Source of the DNA: Phoenix dactylifera
Taxonomy: Eukaryota; Streptophyta; Magnoliopsida; Arecales; Arecaceae
DNA length: 64,000 bases
Direction: 5' to 3'
NCBI RefSeq assembly: GCF_009389715.1
Contig: NC_052393.1
Span: forward strand, 3,472,001 to 3,536,000
The notes under the pieces: model-generated
Seen by the model: the letters and a program-made list of their open reading frames with translations, nothing else
Told to the model about the DNA's origin: nothing
Database searches by the model: none
Program-made: the position numbers and the translations under genes
Shown here: positions 11,667 to 24,121 of the stretch, one piece after another
Layout of the letters: the number at the start of each line of letters is the position of its first letter
Numbering within the stretch: position 1 is the first letter of the stretch

Positions 11667-13690
11667 TTTCATCGATAACATTCAGTATATGAAATGAGCA
11701 AATATTTTTTGTGATATATAATTAGCCCGATAACTGCATTGAAGTTTGGAAGATATTTGAATTGCCAAACTGAAGGAGCAATGGTTGCTAGTCTTTTCGA
11801 ATGCTTGCTAATATTTTTTGCAAGACATAGATATACATGTGATCTAATGAGTTAAAAACCTTCCACTTGTCATGTATAACGAACATAGAGTGTAGTTTTC
11901 ATGGTTTATAGCTACAGTGCAGCTAGCTCTGATGACAGCCTTTAGTTGAGGGAACGCAGATGTATCCTTCGCATGAATCTACCAATGATCACCCATCGCT
12001 CAAATCTCAAAGTACTTCAAACTCCTCTTTCATCCATTCTGCACAGCTCTCAAAGCAATCAGTGGATGATCCAGTGGTAGATTTGCATGAAGAAAGGTGA
12101 AAGAAAAACACTTCTAAAATGAAAGAAAAACAATTTAATATGTGAGATATTGCTACCTTTCTATGTGCAAAGGGCTGGCTTATTGATTAAAATGTCCCTT
12201 AAGAAGAAAAAGAAAAAAAAGCTAAACTTGTTTTCTATTATGGTTTTTCATCATACATGGAATTATTCTTTAATAATACACTTTCATCAAAAAAAAAAGA
12301 GAAAGAAATATTTTTTTCTCATCCATGGTTGGAAACTATGAAACCAGTTACAATTTTTTGCAAATTTATTTTGAAATATAAATAATACAATAAGTGGTGC
12401 ATATGCTTGACTTTGTAGCAGCTATCATGTAACCCGACATACTTTGCCTTGGGAACAGTGAAACCAACTCCTACGCAAGGTTCACAAAATTGAAGGAAAA
12501 GTGAGATTATTTGATGTCAAATAAATGTTTGAAATTTTGATCAAAGTTGAAAAGATCAATGTTGAAAAAAGTGAAGGGATATGATGATTTTCCTCCAAAT
12601 ATCTATGTGGAAAGCCTCACACAAGGATTTTCCATCACATATACTTGTTTTTTCGATATTTATATAGAATCAGTGTACTAATTATAGTACGATCTTACAT
12701 CATACAATATAATGACATATATAATGTGTATGTGTCTTCGATCTATCCCTATTGTATGGGATTAAAATAAAAATTAATGATTATACGACCCAACTTAATT
12801 TGGTATCTACCACTAATTCTGTGTCACTATTTCGAACAATCCCCCATTTCTCGGACATTTTTGAATAAGAACAGCCAAATATAAAATTTAAAATACTAGC
12901 TAGCCAATAGAGGACAAGAAATTCTAAGAAATGGATATTTTTATGCTAAATTTGGAATTCCTAAGCTCTCCAACAACCCAAATATTACCAGTTGGACCAC
13001 TTGCCTCCTTCATTATGCCTTCTTCCAACAACCAGTTCACTCTATACCCCCACAGAGAAAATCACAATCATTCACTCTCTCTCACACCTCCTCCCCTCGC
13101 ATCTATCTCCTGTCGCTTATCCACGTAGCCACCTCAATGCGACGCATTGAACCCCCACTCTCCTTATCAAAGCCCTCTCAATTATGTAGATTGGAACCCC
13201 TCAACAAAGCCATTGACAAATAAAAAAAATATTTCGTACACTAAAAAAATCCCCAAGATATCTAAAATGGAATTTGTCCTCCTCCATTGTTTGGATCCTT
13301 CAACAAAAAACCCCAGCTTATCCTTCATCCTTCTGGCAAGTTTGGATCCTCTCAAGTTGTTGAATAAACTGTACAGTCTACTTGTCCACTAATAAAACCC
13401 CATGAATGTGTCTCGATTCTCTACGGTAAAATAGGTGGTATTTCATAGGATCCACTTGGACAGGCATTGTACTGAAAGGATACGAGCGCTCTGGTTGCGG
13501 CGCCCCGAGCGATTCGTTTCCTACTGCTTACCGTGCCGCAAAGGCTACAATCCTAACTATTCCAACCCCTTCAACTGCTGACTCCGCCAAGCCAAGTTGT
13601 AGCTATCCGCGGATAAAGTTATTCCCTTAACCACACTCGGCATAATTTTTATCATTACTTTCTATGTTGACTCTTAACCACGGTTAACCC
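11667..13690. other. Intergenic spacer upstream of the DnaJ gene
   Basis: This is AT-rich with short random frames. The last 250 bp turn GC-rich and should contain the promoter of the downstream DnaJ gene. Nothing else is recognisable. Confidence 0.5.
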
Positions 13691-13703
13691 CAATCCCCAC
13701 TTC

Positions 13704-13710
13704 TATAAAG
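13704..13710 (+). promoter_or_regulatory. TATA box of the DnaJ gene
   Basis: TATAAAG lies 59 bp before the ATG at 13769, leaving room for a short 5' UTR of about 30 bp. The surrounding DNA is locally C-rich. Confidence 0.65.
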
Positions 13711-13768
13711 GAGGGGGTCTCGCATCCTGTCGCCGAACCCATCGCCCCCGCCTCCGGGATTTATTTAG

Positions 13769-14302
13769 ATGACTGCTCCGATGATCGCCTCGCCCTCCCA
13801 GTTCCTTGGCCTACGGATCGCCCCTCCTCTCCCGCGCTTCGCTGCTCCCACGTCCCCTCGCTCTGCCACCTCCCTCCGCTCGCCGGGCATCTCCGCCGCG
13901 TACACCGCCGCGGCGGAGCGCCGGCCCGCCGACGCCCTCTCCCCGGCGGCGCCATCGCCTGTCGCCTCGCTCTACGACGTGCTGGGCCTCCCCGCCGACG
14001 CCACCGGCCAGGAGATCAAGGCCGCGTACCGGCGGCTGGCGCGCGCGAGCCACCCGGACGTGGTGGCTACCGACCGCAAGGGCACGTCGGCCGACGAGTT
14101 CATCCGCATCCACGCCGCCTACTCCACCCTCTCCGATCCCGACAAGCGCGCCGACTACGACCGCAAGCTCCTCCTCCTCGGCCGCCACCGCCGGACCGTT
14201 CGCCGCCCGACGACGCAGCCGTCCTCCTCCTGGGCTTTCTCCCGCTCCCCGTCCTTCCCCGGCTACGGCCGTCGGACCTGGGAGACCGACCAGTGCTGGT
14301 AG
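13769..14302 (+). CDS. Chloroplast-targeted J-domain (DnaJ) protein, DnaJ11/J11-like
   Basis: This intronless frame of 177 residues encodes a J-domain at about residues 67-131. It begins SLYDVLGLP, carries the invariant HPD tripeptide at residues 95-97 and ends SDPDKRADYDRKLL. Residues 1 to about 55 are rich in Ala, Ser, Pro and Arg with hardly any acidic residues, as in a plastid transit peptide. There is no Gly/Phe or zinc-finger region, so it is a type III (DnaJC) protein that would stimulate an Hsp70, probably stromal. The short Arg-rich tail ends in DQCW. Size and layout fit the small plant J11/J20-like family. A TATA box lies 59 bp upstream. A second Met at residue 5 is a possible start but would change little. 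Confidence 0.9.
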   Translation: MTAPMIASPSQFLGLRIAPPLPRFAAPTSPRSATSLRSPGISAAYTAAAERRPADALSPAAPSPVASLYDVLGLPADATGQEIKAAYRRLARASHPDVVATDRKGTSADEFIRIHAAYSTLSDPDKRADYDRKLLLLGRHRRTVRRPTTQPSSSWAFSRSPSFPGYGRRTWETDQCW

Positions 14303-16186
14303 ATCGGCCGATCGGGCCAGACCGGTGGAGCCGTCCGATGGGATTCGGACGGAAGGATCTAATCCTTTTTATAGGTCCCAATTTTAGCGGTAGATCTGTA
14401 GCCACGTGCGGGCGCCGGAGCCGTGAGATGATGTCGTCGGTCTTTGGACGGATCTAGTAGGCTAAGGTGGCGAGTGTGGATGGAAGCTCAACATAGTATA
14501 AAGCTGCCACGACCACCTTCTTCTTCTTCTGATTTCTTTTGGTAGTTGCTTGCAAAAAAACTTCCCGGTTCTGTAACCCTTCCTCATCTATGAGATTTGA
14601 TATATGAGATATACTACTATTAACATAACGTAGTACAAAAAAGAGGTGCTTAATTCTTCTGTTCTCTGTGTTTTTGGTTGGCTTTTGATTTTCCTGTTTG
14701 GAATTGGTTAAGAGCATAGTTTGAATTAGTTCGGTGGAAGGTATTGCAATTCAATGCACGAATAAGCTATAAGAAACCTAAGTTTACGAAGAGTGCTGGA
14801 CCCACGAAAAGAGTAAGAAGATTTATGTGGCATGCAGCACCCACCCAACCTTCTTCTTGTGGGCTCTGTTTCAACACTTCACAGACATACGATCGAATCC
14901 AACTTTTTTCCATCAAAATATACCAAGGGGAAGCCAACATCCATGTAGGATCTCAAAAAGATCGAGAGCATTGCATTCCCTCCCCTTTTTTCCTGATAAT
15001 AAAAAGCAGGTTTATGTCTGAAAAAGTGGAGCGGTTCTGTTTTCCTACATCAACTTATGATGTCCGCAGCGGTGCTTTTCTCTAGCATTTTTTGGAGATC
15101 CATCATTGCGCTGATTTCATACAACTGTTCGTTTGTTCTGCCAATTGTTCTTTATTCAATTTATCATCTACCGCATTAAAAGAAAGAAAGATTGGAGAAG
15201 GTACATGACAAAACTGACATACATAAGCAGTTTGTCCTATCTCAAGAATCTGGAAAGGATTTTAAACCTTGAGTATAGGACTGAAAATATATCAGTTTAC
15301 CACTTTGGATTTACTCTTACCCCCTTTGCCCTGACAAGAACTTTGATGCATTTACTAGCCTGATCCGTTTGCAAATTTGAATCCCAGATCTATTATAAAT
15401 TCATTTTTTATTTGATAAATTAGCTTACAAGAAATAATAGATCCTGCACTTCAATCTAATCTAGATTCGATCCGATCTAGCGGCGAAGACATTGTCAAAC
15501 CAGAATTCTTGTGTTTTTCACTCTTTTCCTCTGGAAATCGCTCGAAATCTCTCAAAACGTAAGCAACCATCAATCTACTCATTTCTAATCCTCAAATAAT
15601 TCATATAATAACATGGCAGGGCAAAACAAAGAAGGTAGCGTGCGAGAAGCAGAGAATGATGGGGAGCAATGCATAAGAGCTTCCCTTGTGAATGCCGAGT
15701 CAACAGAGAGGGAAAGGCGAGGAGAAAAAGTCACTGTAGAAGATAAGAGATTGACGAACTGTAAGTGGAGGCCGCTTGCCATTCCTGTTGGTGGCGTGGC
15801 TCCGGAACGAGTCTTTCGGCGATGACAGAAGTGATTACGAACTCCACCCATCTTCTATCCACGGTAATATATCCCAGCCTCCATTGGCCCCCGAGAGGTC
15901 TCCGTGCCCATCACTCTCAACATGCATTGGACTTCACAGCCGGCATGGACGAAGATAAGAAGAGTTGTTGGGGGATCAAAACTGGTGGGGTCGCCATTGG
16001 CTGGAAGGGGTGACTTCTACTCTACTACGTCCAGACGGAACCAGCAGCGTCCCCACTTTTATTCCAATAAATTATGCGGCATTGATACTGAGGACATATT
16101 CGTGGAAAGAATTTTTCTTCGTCTGAATATTATTTATGAAAAATTAATTCATGAGAACATGCGTCGGATGCTACGAAAGTATTAGG
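14303..16186. other. Downstream region of the DnaJ gene and intergenic spacer
   Basis: The first few hundred bases are probably the DnaJ 3' UTR. Open frames of 70-93 codons at 15,613-16,185 overlap in different phases without a domain. They could be a decayed gene, but I cannot name it. Confidence 0.45.
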
Positions 16187-16398
16187 CCATCTAGATCAGG
16201 CATATTCTTTGAGAGGTGAACCAAGCGGCTGATTGGGTCACCTCCAACGCTGCCTAGTATTTTGGAAAGTTTCTATGGACCCAGCAAGCTTAAGCTCCTT
16301 TTGCTTTTTGTAGTTTTTTTGATAGAGATGTAATTAGCTGTGCTCATGCGAGAGTAATTTGAGCAGCCAACCCACCATAATAATAATAATAATTTTAA
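16187..16398 (+). mobile_element. Degraded LINE 3' end with (TAA)n tail
   Basis: A short stretch keeps the end of the LINE RNase H region (VNQAADWVTSNAA, with a frame shift before it). It is followed by the family 3' end, with a GCTCATGCGAGAG word matching GCTCATGCCAGAG of the 28.4-kb copy, and ends in repeated TAA triplets at about 16378-16396. No clear TSD was found, so the left limit is approximate. Confidence 0.65.
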
Positions 16399-17419
16399 CA
16401 AATTTTATTGATAATAAAAAAATAATTATGAGTGACTTATATTTGATTGTGTATCTATTTTTCTAAAAAAAATTATATAAAATATCTATTATATTTTTAA
16501 TAAAAAAATTTGTCTATAAATTTTGATAACTTAAAAATAACTTTAAAAAATATTAATTTTTAATTGGTAGAAAGTAGCTTTTGTATATTTTTTATAATTT
16601 TTTAATAAAATACAAAAATTTTATTTTTATAAAAATATTATTTTTTATTTTAAAATTTTTTGAACTAAATAAGAAGTTTTTTTTTATTCATATTATTTTC
16701 CTGAAATGTAAACAAACAAGTCCTCATGTATAAACCGATTTGCTTTTAATGGGTCCTCTTGCAATCAGCTCTTCCAAACTAGGGTTTTGGAAGGATTCTA
16801 AGCTTCTAGAACATGGCCAATCGGCAATCCAAATCAAGGGAGACTTTGCGTCGATCAATGAGTCATCACAAGCATAAAAATGGCCACTACATGATGGTGG
16901 GGCGCATGGGTAGAAAGAAAAAGATAAAAATAAGGGGTGTCACAGGAGACTGATAGGGACAATTGACAGGACACTATCCACCCACAAGCCTTCAGCCTGA
17001 CTTGGCTTTTTTTTTTTCCTTTTTTTTTTTGTTTTGGGCAAGGGGTACTGCTCTGGGTCCCAATCACATTACTAAAAGAAAAGGCTTCATGCCATATGGC
17101 ATGAGAGGGTTGGGCCATCTCATAGAGTCGGTGCCGTGTATATTGGGGGTATGGCATCAACGACATCATGAATTTAGTCCCCCGGAGTTTGTTTTACCCT
17201 CCGAAAGCTACGGTGAATGGCGCAGGACTCGGGAGCATCTCTGGGGCGCCCGCGCCAACCTCAATTTGTCCATGTACCCAAAAAAGAAAAAAAAATATCC
17301 ATTTGCCGTCCGCTTCGTCGTGGAGAAGCGTGCGTGTGGTACCTGGTCACGATAATTCATGCACGAGCACGATACGCATCCTGATGGATCGGACTAATAT
17401 TTGGAAAATTAGTCCCCCT

Positions 17420-17423
<4 letters not shown>

Positions 17424-17498
<75 letters not shown>
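17424..17498. repeat. Compound (CT)n-(TA)n microsatellite
   Basis: About 19 CT units run directly into about 18 TA units. Open frames through it encode only alternating dipeptides and are not genes. Confidence 0.97.
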
Positions 17499-17501
<3 letters not shown>

Positions 17502-17512
17502 AAGAAAAAAAT

Positions 17513-17925
17513 TAAGGCAAAAGGGGCGGGTTAACCGATCCAATCGGCTTAGACCAGATCTAACCCATAGAGCTAGATTAGATTCTAAAATTGGACCCAA
17601 CTTATTTACAAAATTTAGATAATTTTAAATTTTTAATATTACGACCTGAAGCTGTAAAATTATTTGTGCCCACAGACCGTAGCCCACGGAGAAGCAAATA
17701 AATTCTGAAGTCATAGATGGGTTGACTCGAACCGAATCTTATTTTTTTAGGTTGGATTTGGATTATACATGAATCCGACTCGAATGACCTATTGAGTCAA
17801 AAATTATAGCAGTGGATCGATCCGATCTTTTATTGGACTGGGTTTGGGTCCAAAATTAGGACTCAAATAAAGAATTGGGTTGGGTCAGGATCATTCTGAT
17901 CCGGCCTGACCTATTTGCATCCCCA
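17513..17925. repeat. Diverged MITE-like repeat related to the 9.1-kb copy
   Basis: The segment shares the order of degenerate words with the repeat at 9131-9477, including GAATGACCTATTG(A/G)GTCA in the middle and GACCTATTTGCAT at the right end. An unrelated stretch at about 17,643-17,720 interrupts the left half. The left terminus is weakly conserved. Confidence 0.4.
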
Positions 17926-18399
17926 TAAAGAATAGATGGTATAACATCATATTTATTATCGAGTAGTGTCGAGCCAAACTGACTAATTAAAAACTTGAGC
18001 TCAGCTTTGATTCAAAATATTTGAGCTTAGAAGTTGATTTGAAATCGAACAAATTTTAATATCCAAACTTCGGTCAAAGGATTTCCTTCAAGATTATAAC
18101 AACAGTCAACGTGCTAAATTACGCAAGCCCAATCAATGTTAACTGTATATGTTGACAGGGGCTTAAGAAAGTTTTGACAGCTGAGATCTATTTATATGTA
18201 AGTAAAAATTTTTCTTGTAAATGCTTCGACCGCTTCCACTTTAGCACACTCGCATTAGGTTCAAGGCAAATCGTATGCGAGCTTGCTGTGGTGGTCGTTC
18301 CCTTTCTATCTTGCCAAACTCATGTCACCCCATCTACATATATTCATGCTGCCTTATATCTTCTTGGACCCTTTGCACTGTTTACTTGTGGGATGCTTA

Positions 18400-18560
18400 T
18401 AAGTGATAGACGCTTATTTGCGTCAGCTAAAGCACCATACCTCCGACGTTTAATAAGCATCGGTAAATTTCGGATTTTGCCGATACTTTTATGTAGCGTC
18501 GGAAAAATGTTTTTCCACTCAGGTATCACCAATACTTCTATGAAACTTTGGGTAGCATCG
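18400..18560. repeat. Sub-repeat cluster resembling a DNA-transposon end
   Basis: Several direct and inverted copies of a CCGACG / CGTCGG word (CCGACGTTTAATAAGCATCGG, ...CCGATACTTTTATGTAGCGTCGG in shorter pieces) lie close together. Subterminal arrays of this kind occur in CACTA-type and Mutator-like transposons. No terminal CACTA or TSD was found, so this is a weak call. Confidence 0.3.
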
Positions 18561-18599
18561 ATCAGCAGGATATTTATAGAAAATAAAAATCATCAAAAA

Positions 18600-21500
18600 A
18601 GATTACTTTTTCTGTAACGTTGGATGCATACTTAAACTTCAGCAGGATCCTTATGCCACCTTAATTGTTTGCTGACCTATTTGCTATGCTTGTTTATGGG
18701 CTGGGTATATCCATAATCAAACCACAGCATCCTTTCTTTCATGTTATTGCTGTCAGCCGGGTGGTATATTTGCAGCATCTTTAGGCTTTGGTTATTCCTA
18801 TTTGTGTTTGTGTTGTAGCCCTGCTTAAGTTACCTAACTTCTGTATTTGGATGTATGGTTTTTAATTCTAAATGTTGTAACTATCATACTCTGTGACGCT
18901 CTTTTTTTTTGGAATCTTGCTTCCAGCTCCTCTTTTTACCCGGAAAAAAAAAAAAACACGAACTATATTATTCACAGAAGTTGCCAAAGCAACCCGGCCC
19001 CCACAAAATGTTTTTGTGCCAACCTGCTGCATTGCCAATTATCACCATCCTACTAATATTTTTGTCATTGAAGTTATCCGGATTGGGCTTACATTGAAGC
19101 CCCTATGCATTAATACCGCCAACAACTCATAAGCAAGGGGGGCAATGGCACGTAGGGCTAGATACCAAATTAACCTAATGTAGATACTTGAAATACTCAA
19201 TAGAAAAGACTTTCTAAAGATCAAACCGTTCAATTTGTAGTTCTTAATGTGAAAAACAATAGATTAAAATTTTATTAAAATTAAAATAAAACCAACCATT
19301 CGATCATGCAGCAAAATAGCATATTTTTTAAAAAAAACTTCTCTATATTTTTACCATCGACCTCCCCATTCTACTGTTTTCACTCCCCGTTGTGGTACTC
19401 TAACAAGATAAGGTCGTTCATGGTTGTGCGAAAGAAAACTGCCACATTATTTTTTTATTTATTTTAAATGATTTGGGTCTCACATGACGAGGGACCAATG
19501 TGTTTCACGTTGCATCAATAAAAGCTTTACTATATTCCGAGGACAAAATTAAAATAGTTGCGTAAGAAGAAAAGACACCAATGGCGTTTTCTCGATATGA
19601 AAACTAATAAAGTTTAAGTGTAATAAAAGTGTACCTCTTTTCGAGCATCTAGATAAGCAATCAATATCATGAATCAACTTTCCTACATGAAAAAGATGAC
19701 AGATAGTGAGCTGCACCTAGGTGTTCCAACTAAGTTTGCTACGGTGGTGGTGTCCTTCTTCTTCTTCTTCTTCTTCTTTTTTTCTTTTTTTTTTTTTTCT
19801 GGTAAAAGTGGTGGTGTCCTTCGGTAGCCTACTCCAAAAGAGATATATAATAAACTGCTGAAAGAGATGAAAAGATGATTCTTGAAAAAGAATCCAAGGT
19901 ATTTGCGTTTTTTGACATGGAAAAGATACTAAAATTCTTTTTTTAGCATTCAGCAAGATATTTCCGAGTCATTGTCCGGTGCAAACAGAAAAGAGTCTGA
20001 ACACTTTATGCAAAGCTGCCGGACGGAGCCTTTATTCAGTCATACAAAAATTGATCGTTCTTCGAACATGGGAGGCTGTTTAAAAGCACCTTGCATTACA
20101 CATTTTAGGTCATCCATGTATGCTTGCTGGCTGACTCATCTTCTATGCGGCTCAGCATATTGGAGAGATATTTTAGGCTAAAAAGTTAGATATTCCTTTA
20201 CCATTGAGCAGTATACTTTTCCTTAATATCATTGGCTGGTAGATTGCTGATGGAAAAAAAAAAAAAAGCTCCTGCGATGCACGGACCGATGCATCACGGG
20301 CTGTCCCGTAATACACGGAAAACTGCGAACCGGACCTTGAACCTGAGAGGATCAGAACTCATTCGAACTCCTAAATAGGTCGGCAAATGCTCTCTCGAAC
20401 AGAGCCAAGAAAAGGACGGATAAGAAGGCTTAAAAAGATGAGAGAGAAAGGAGGGTAGCTTTTCTTCTTTTTTTTCTACTTTGTCTTTTCACATGCAAAA
20501 CTGGTAGCGTTGAGTGGGTGCTGGATTCCGGACTGTAAAGTTCTTGGAAAGGTTGAGCCGCTCTTGTAACAGGAGAATGCCAACCCATTCCCATGGAAAC
20601 CACATGAATGGAAGTGGAGACAAAAAAAGAGGGTAGAGATGCATTGGGTCTACTCTTCCTTTTCTTCTTCTTCTTCTTCTTTTATTTTTGTTTTTTTAAG
20701 ATAACGGGAGGCTAAGCCACCCTATTTATTGGATACGTAAGAGCTCCACTCTCAGTCTCTCACTGGCCGTTATTTCACCTCCTGTCTTTCATACGGATTC
20801 CACTAGTATTCATTTACTAACTTCTAGGACCCTGGACTTTTGGCAACTATTAATGATGGGGCAGTGTCTTTCAATTAAATAAAAAATTAAAGAAGAAGAA
20901 GAAGATGGGGCAGTGCCCATCAACCCAATCGTATACCGATCGGCAGCCTCTTATGGTGATAGTATGTGGCTTTAACCATTAGAATGCGCCTGTGGCGAAA
21001 GCAGGAAGGTCAGGTGGCCTCAGTCGGCACGCCTGCACGGCGGTGGCCTCAAGAGCGCATGGTTCTAACCCTTATCTCAAGTTCATTATTTGTGGTATTT
21101 ATATTAGAATTTTATTCCTAAATTATTCTAGTTTTCTATTCCAATTCTAGTTAGGATGGTTTGCTTTTTAATACTAATCCAAGTTAAGTTAAATCTTAAA
21201 CTTAATATACTTCAGTTTATTTTTTAGTTAGAGTGAAATTAATGGTGATATTTTTATCTTATGGTGGGAGAGAAAGAGTATATGTTCTTATAAAGGGGAG
21301 AGAGAGTTTAAAGATGGTTGGAAGAATTTTTGAAAGGCCTATTGGAGAGGCATGAAGTTTTTTTGAGAAGATTCAAACTTATTATTTCGACCTTTTTTTT
21401 AATAAATTTATTTTCTGTCTAATTTTTTTCTTCCAACATCTTTTACTTATCATCATTTTATGTATGTTTTCTGAATCCTGGATTGACACATTTGATCTAC

Positions 21501-21740
21501 TTCAGGTAGTATGCCGTTCTACAACCCTCGTATATACTTAGGTGGTGAAGTGGCGTGGGGCACAGAGAGGCTAGGTGACGACGTAGCGACATATGATCAC
21601 CGAACCTCTATTGCGGGCACGCATGAAGGCGGTAAAGCATCGCAAGCGGTATTTCACCGAACCTCCATTGCATTATCACTTATATATATCAATACAGAGA
21701 AATTAAGATAGCTAAATATCATAATGATTCTAGTGTACAT
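18600..21740. other. Intergenic spacer
   Basis: There are (TTC)n tracts at about 19,757-19,800 and 20,663-20,690 and long oligo-A runs near 18,942 and 20,256. No gene or complete mobile element was recognised. Confidence 0.5.
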
Positions 21741-21744
21741 AAGT

Positions 21745-21850
21745 GCACACATATCTCGATTGGTAAAATGCGCTGATTACAAGAGGCGGTGCTTTGGTAA
21801 TTGGGTAACGCTCGAGGATGTCAAAATCCTGCTGAGGTTAATCTTTTGTG
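21745..21850 (+). repeat. Possible tRNA-derived SINE head
   Basis: TATCTCGATTGG at about 21752-21763 resembles a pol III box A. GATGTCAAAATCC at about 21817-21829 resembles a mutated box B. The spacing is somewhat long, and no tail or TSD was found. An old tRNA-like relic is an equally good reading. Confidence 0.3.
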
Positions 21851-22949
21851 GGTAGTGTTGGGCTTAAGTGGGCCTTAGTAACAAGAATTTGGGTCCAATC
21901 TGGGATAGCGAACAAAAATTGTTCACCTGGTTGGCACCATGTCCTCTTACGGAGAGCTTCGAAGTTCCATCCAAGATGGTAGTCTATTACCATCATATTT
22001 CTCAAAATATTACAACCAAGTTGATATCCACCCTATTCCAAAATGAAATCCACTTGAAAACAACCTATTTTAGTTCCAATCAGTGGCTAGGGTCATTAAT
22101 TGGAGATGGACCATGTAAACAGTTGATATGAACCCAATCCAACCATAACCAATACAAGATGATATCCCCCACTCACCCTGACCTTGGCCTTATCCAGTTA
22201 ATCCAACTCGCGATGTTCATGCTAGTTATTTGGGCCTCCAAGAGCGAAGTGCTCATGGTCTGCTCTTGTGGGCCTTCAGGCCATGCCAGTCCAAAGTCAG
22301 ACAGGCCCTTCTCCAACAATAGGTAGAAGCCTGTCATTCGTTCAATTGAGTTATGGGCCTCGGGTTAGGCCGAACCTGGGCCCTACACAGCCCGAAGGGA
22401 CAGTTAGCCGAGATGCCTAAGAATCGCATAACCAGCTGGCAACTGCTCGTCAAATCATGCACAGGTGGCAGCGTGCTCTCCTCTACTTCCACCGGACATT
22501 GATGGCTTGATGCTGGACGTGTAACGACGTGACAACGCATCAGTCTCCACCTGCCCCACCCTTTTTTTTTTTGGTTCCGAATGCCTGGAGAATCCGGTTC
22601 AGTTTTTGCCCCACCAACGGTGGACAACTGCCACGTCATCAATTTCTAAGACGAGTACCTCAACTTCATCGAACAAAAATCATGTGGCGCGGACACAAGA
22701 GTTTTCTTTTTTTTTCTTTTTCCTTTTTTACCACTCATCCTGCATAAGAAACTCAAAAATCAGAAATTGTTCCTCTTAACTAGGTCATCACGGTTGAAAT
22801 TAAAAAATAAAAAATAATTCATGTGCAACATCTTTTTCTTTCTCATCAAATTTCTTCATCCCTCTTCTTTCAGAGTCTTTTTTCATCTCTTCCAAATTCA
22901 TTCCTTTTTTCTAAAATCTTTATGCCTAAAAGTTCATAGGATCTAAAAA
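21851..22949. other. Intergenic spacer
   Basis: GC content is mixed with several GGGCC-rich words and no coding signature. Nothing is recognised beyond short chance frames. Confidence 0.45.
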
Positions 22950-23470
22950 AATGATATGTATATAATTTATTATATTAGATAAAACTAAAAAACTGCATAC
23001 TATGTATTAGTATTAATGATCATCATATTTTAAAAATTATGTATCGATTTACCTAAATATATATTGGCTTCCTAGCTGACTAATTTACTTGATGTATATT
23101 ACTCCGCCATGTAGTATATATTGGTAAAAAGCAAAGACTGTATATTAGTTTACTTTAAGGTATGAATTGAATCATTATTAAATATGTATCTAAGAAGATT
23201 GCAATATGTATTTAGAAGTTGACAGGTGTGCATCGCTTCATCATATAATATGTATCAGTGAATATAAAATTATGAAAATTATGTATCAATTTTTTTTAGG
23301 TATGTATTGGGTTGCTGAATGATTAATTTGCTAAATATGTATCATTCGATCGAAAGCTGTGTAATAAGTCTAAAAATAATATATCGATTTATCTAAATAT
23401 GTATATTGTCTAGCAATAACAGTATATTTTAAAAATAAAAAAAACTATATATATATATATATATATTAAA
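22950..23470. repeat. Diverged internal repeats with TATGTATC words
   Basis: At least three related units recur, for example around 23,040, 23,280 and 23,385. Each has ATGTATCRATTT, then TAAATATGTATTGG-like words and GCTGAYTAATTTRCT. They read as an old AT-rich tandem or element-internal repeat, ending at a short TA tract near 23,449-23,466. Confidence 0.45.
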
Positions 23471-24121
23471 TTTTTGAATTATTAAATTGGTCATCTTATT
23501 AGTAGAAAGAATCTCTAATTTTTATTTTTTTTTAAAAAAATATGATAAAAAAGAGTTTATGCTGCATTTCTTCTCGCCTCCCATTCACGCGTGATCCATA
23601 CGATTTTTGGAATAAATGAGAGCTGCCCTTCCCATTAATACTACATCTAGGTAAGTGGCACCCACCTGGAGCTGGTGGAAGTCGGGACCGTCGTGAACTG
23701 GAGTGAAGCTGTCTTTCCCCTGCCCCGGCCGTAATCGCCGGTGAGCTCGTTTCCTTTTCCTCTCTTCCCCCAAAAAAAAAAGAAAAAGTTAATAAACAAA
23801 TAAATTAACTCACTTCGACGACAAAACCCGGTGGAGCATAAGAAACTAGCGTTTGACCTCGAAAAGTCTTTCTTTCTTCCTCCTCTCCCATCTTCGGAGA
23901 ACAGAAGAGGAGAAGATCGCATTCAAGCTTCTCCAAGAAGACCCCAAATCGAGAAATATCTATCTCGCCGTATTCTGCAGAGAAAAAGGTCCAGGATCGA
24001 GGTCCTCGATTCAGTCCCACGCCGGCGGATCGATCGGAGGAAAAGGAGAAGGAAAGGAAGGGAGTCGGGAGCAACAGGTGGTGGTGAGGGATTTAGGACG
24101 GGGGAAGGTGGAGGAGGGATG

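Noticed and set aside
13806-14405. Long alternative frames over the DnaJ gene on both strands
   Set aside because: They lack domains and are explained by GC-rich codon use of the J-domain gene.
17168-17600. Open frames crossing the CT/TA microsatellite
   Set aside because: They encode Ser-Leu and Tyr-Ile repeats only.
21511-22131. Frames of 66-87 codons near 21.5-22.1 kb
   Set aside because: No domain, no conserved motif and no gene-like context.
23831-24118. N-terminal extension of ARO to 23,831
   Set aside because: There is no ATG in this stretch, the residues are basic and low-complexity, and the family N-terminus starts at the ATG chosen.
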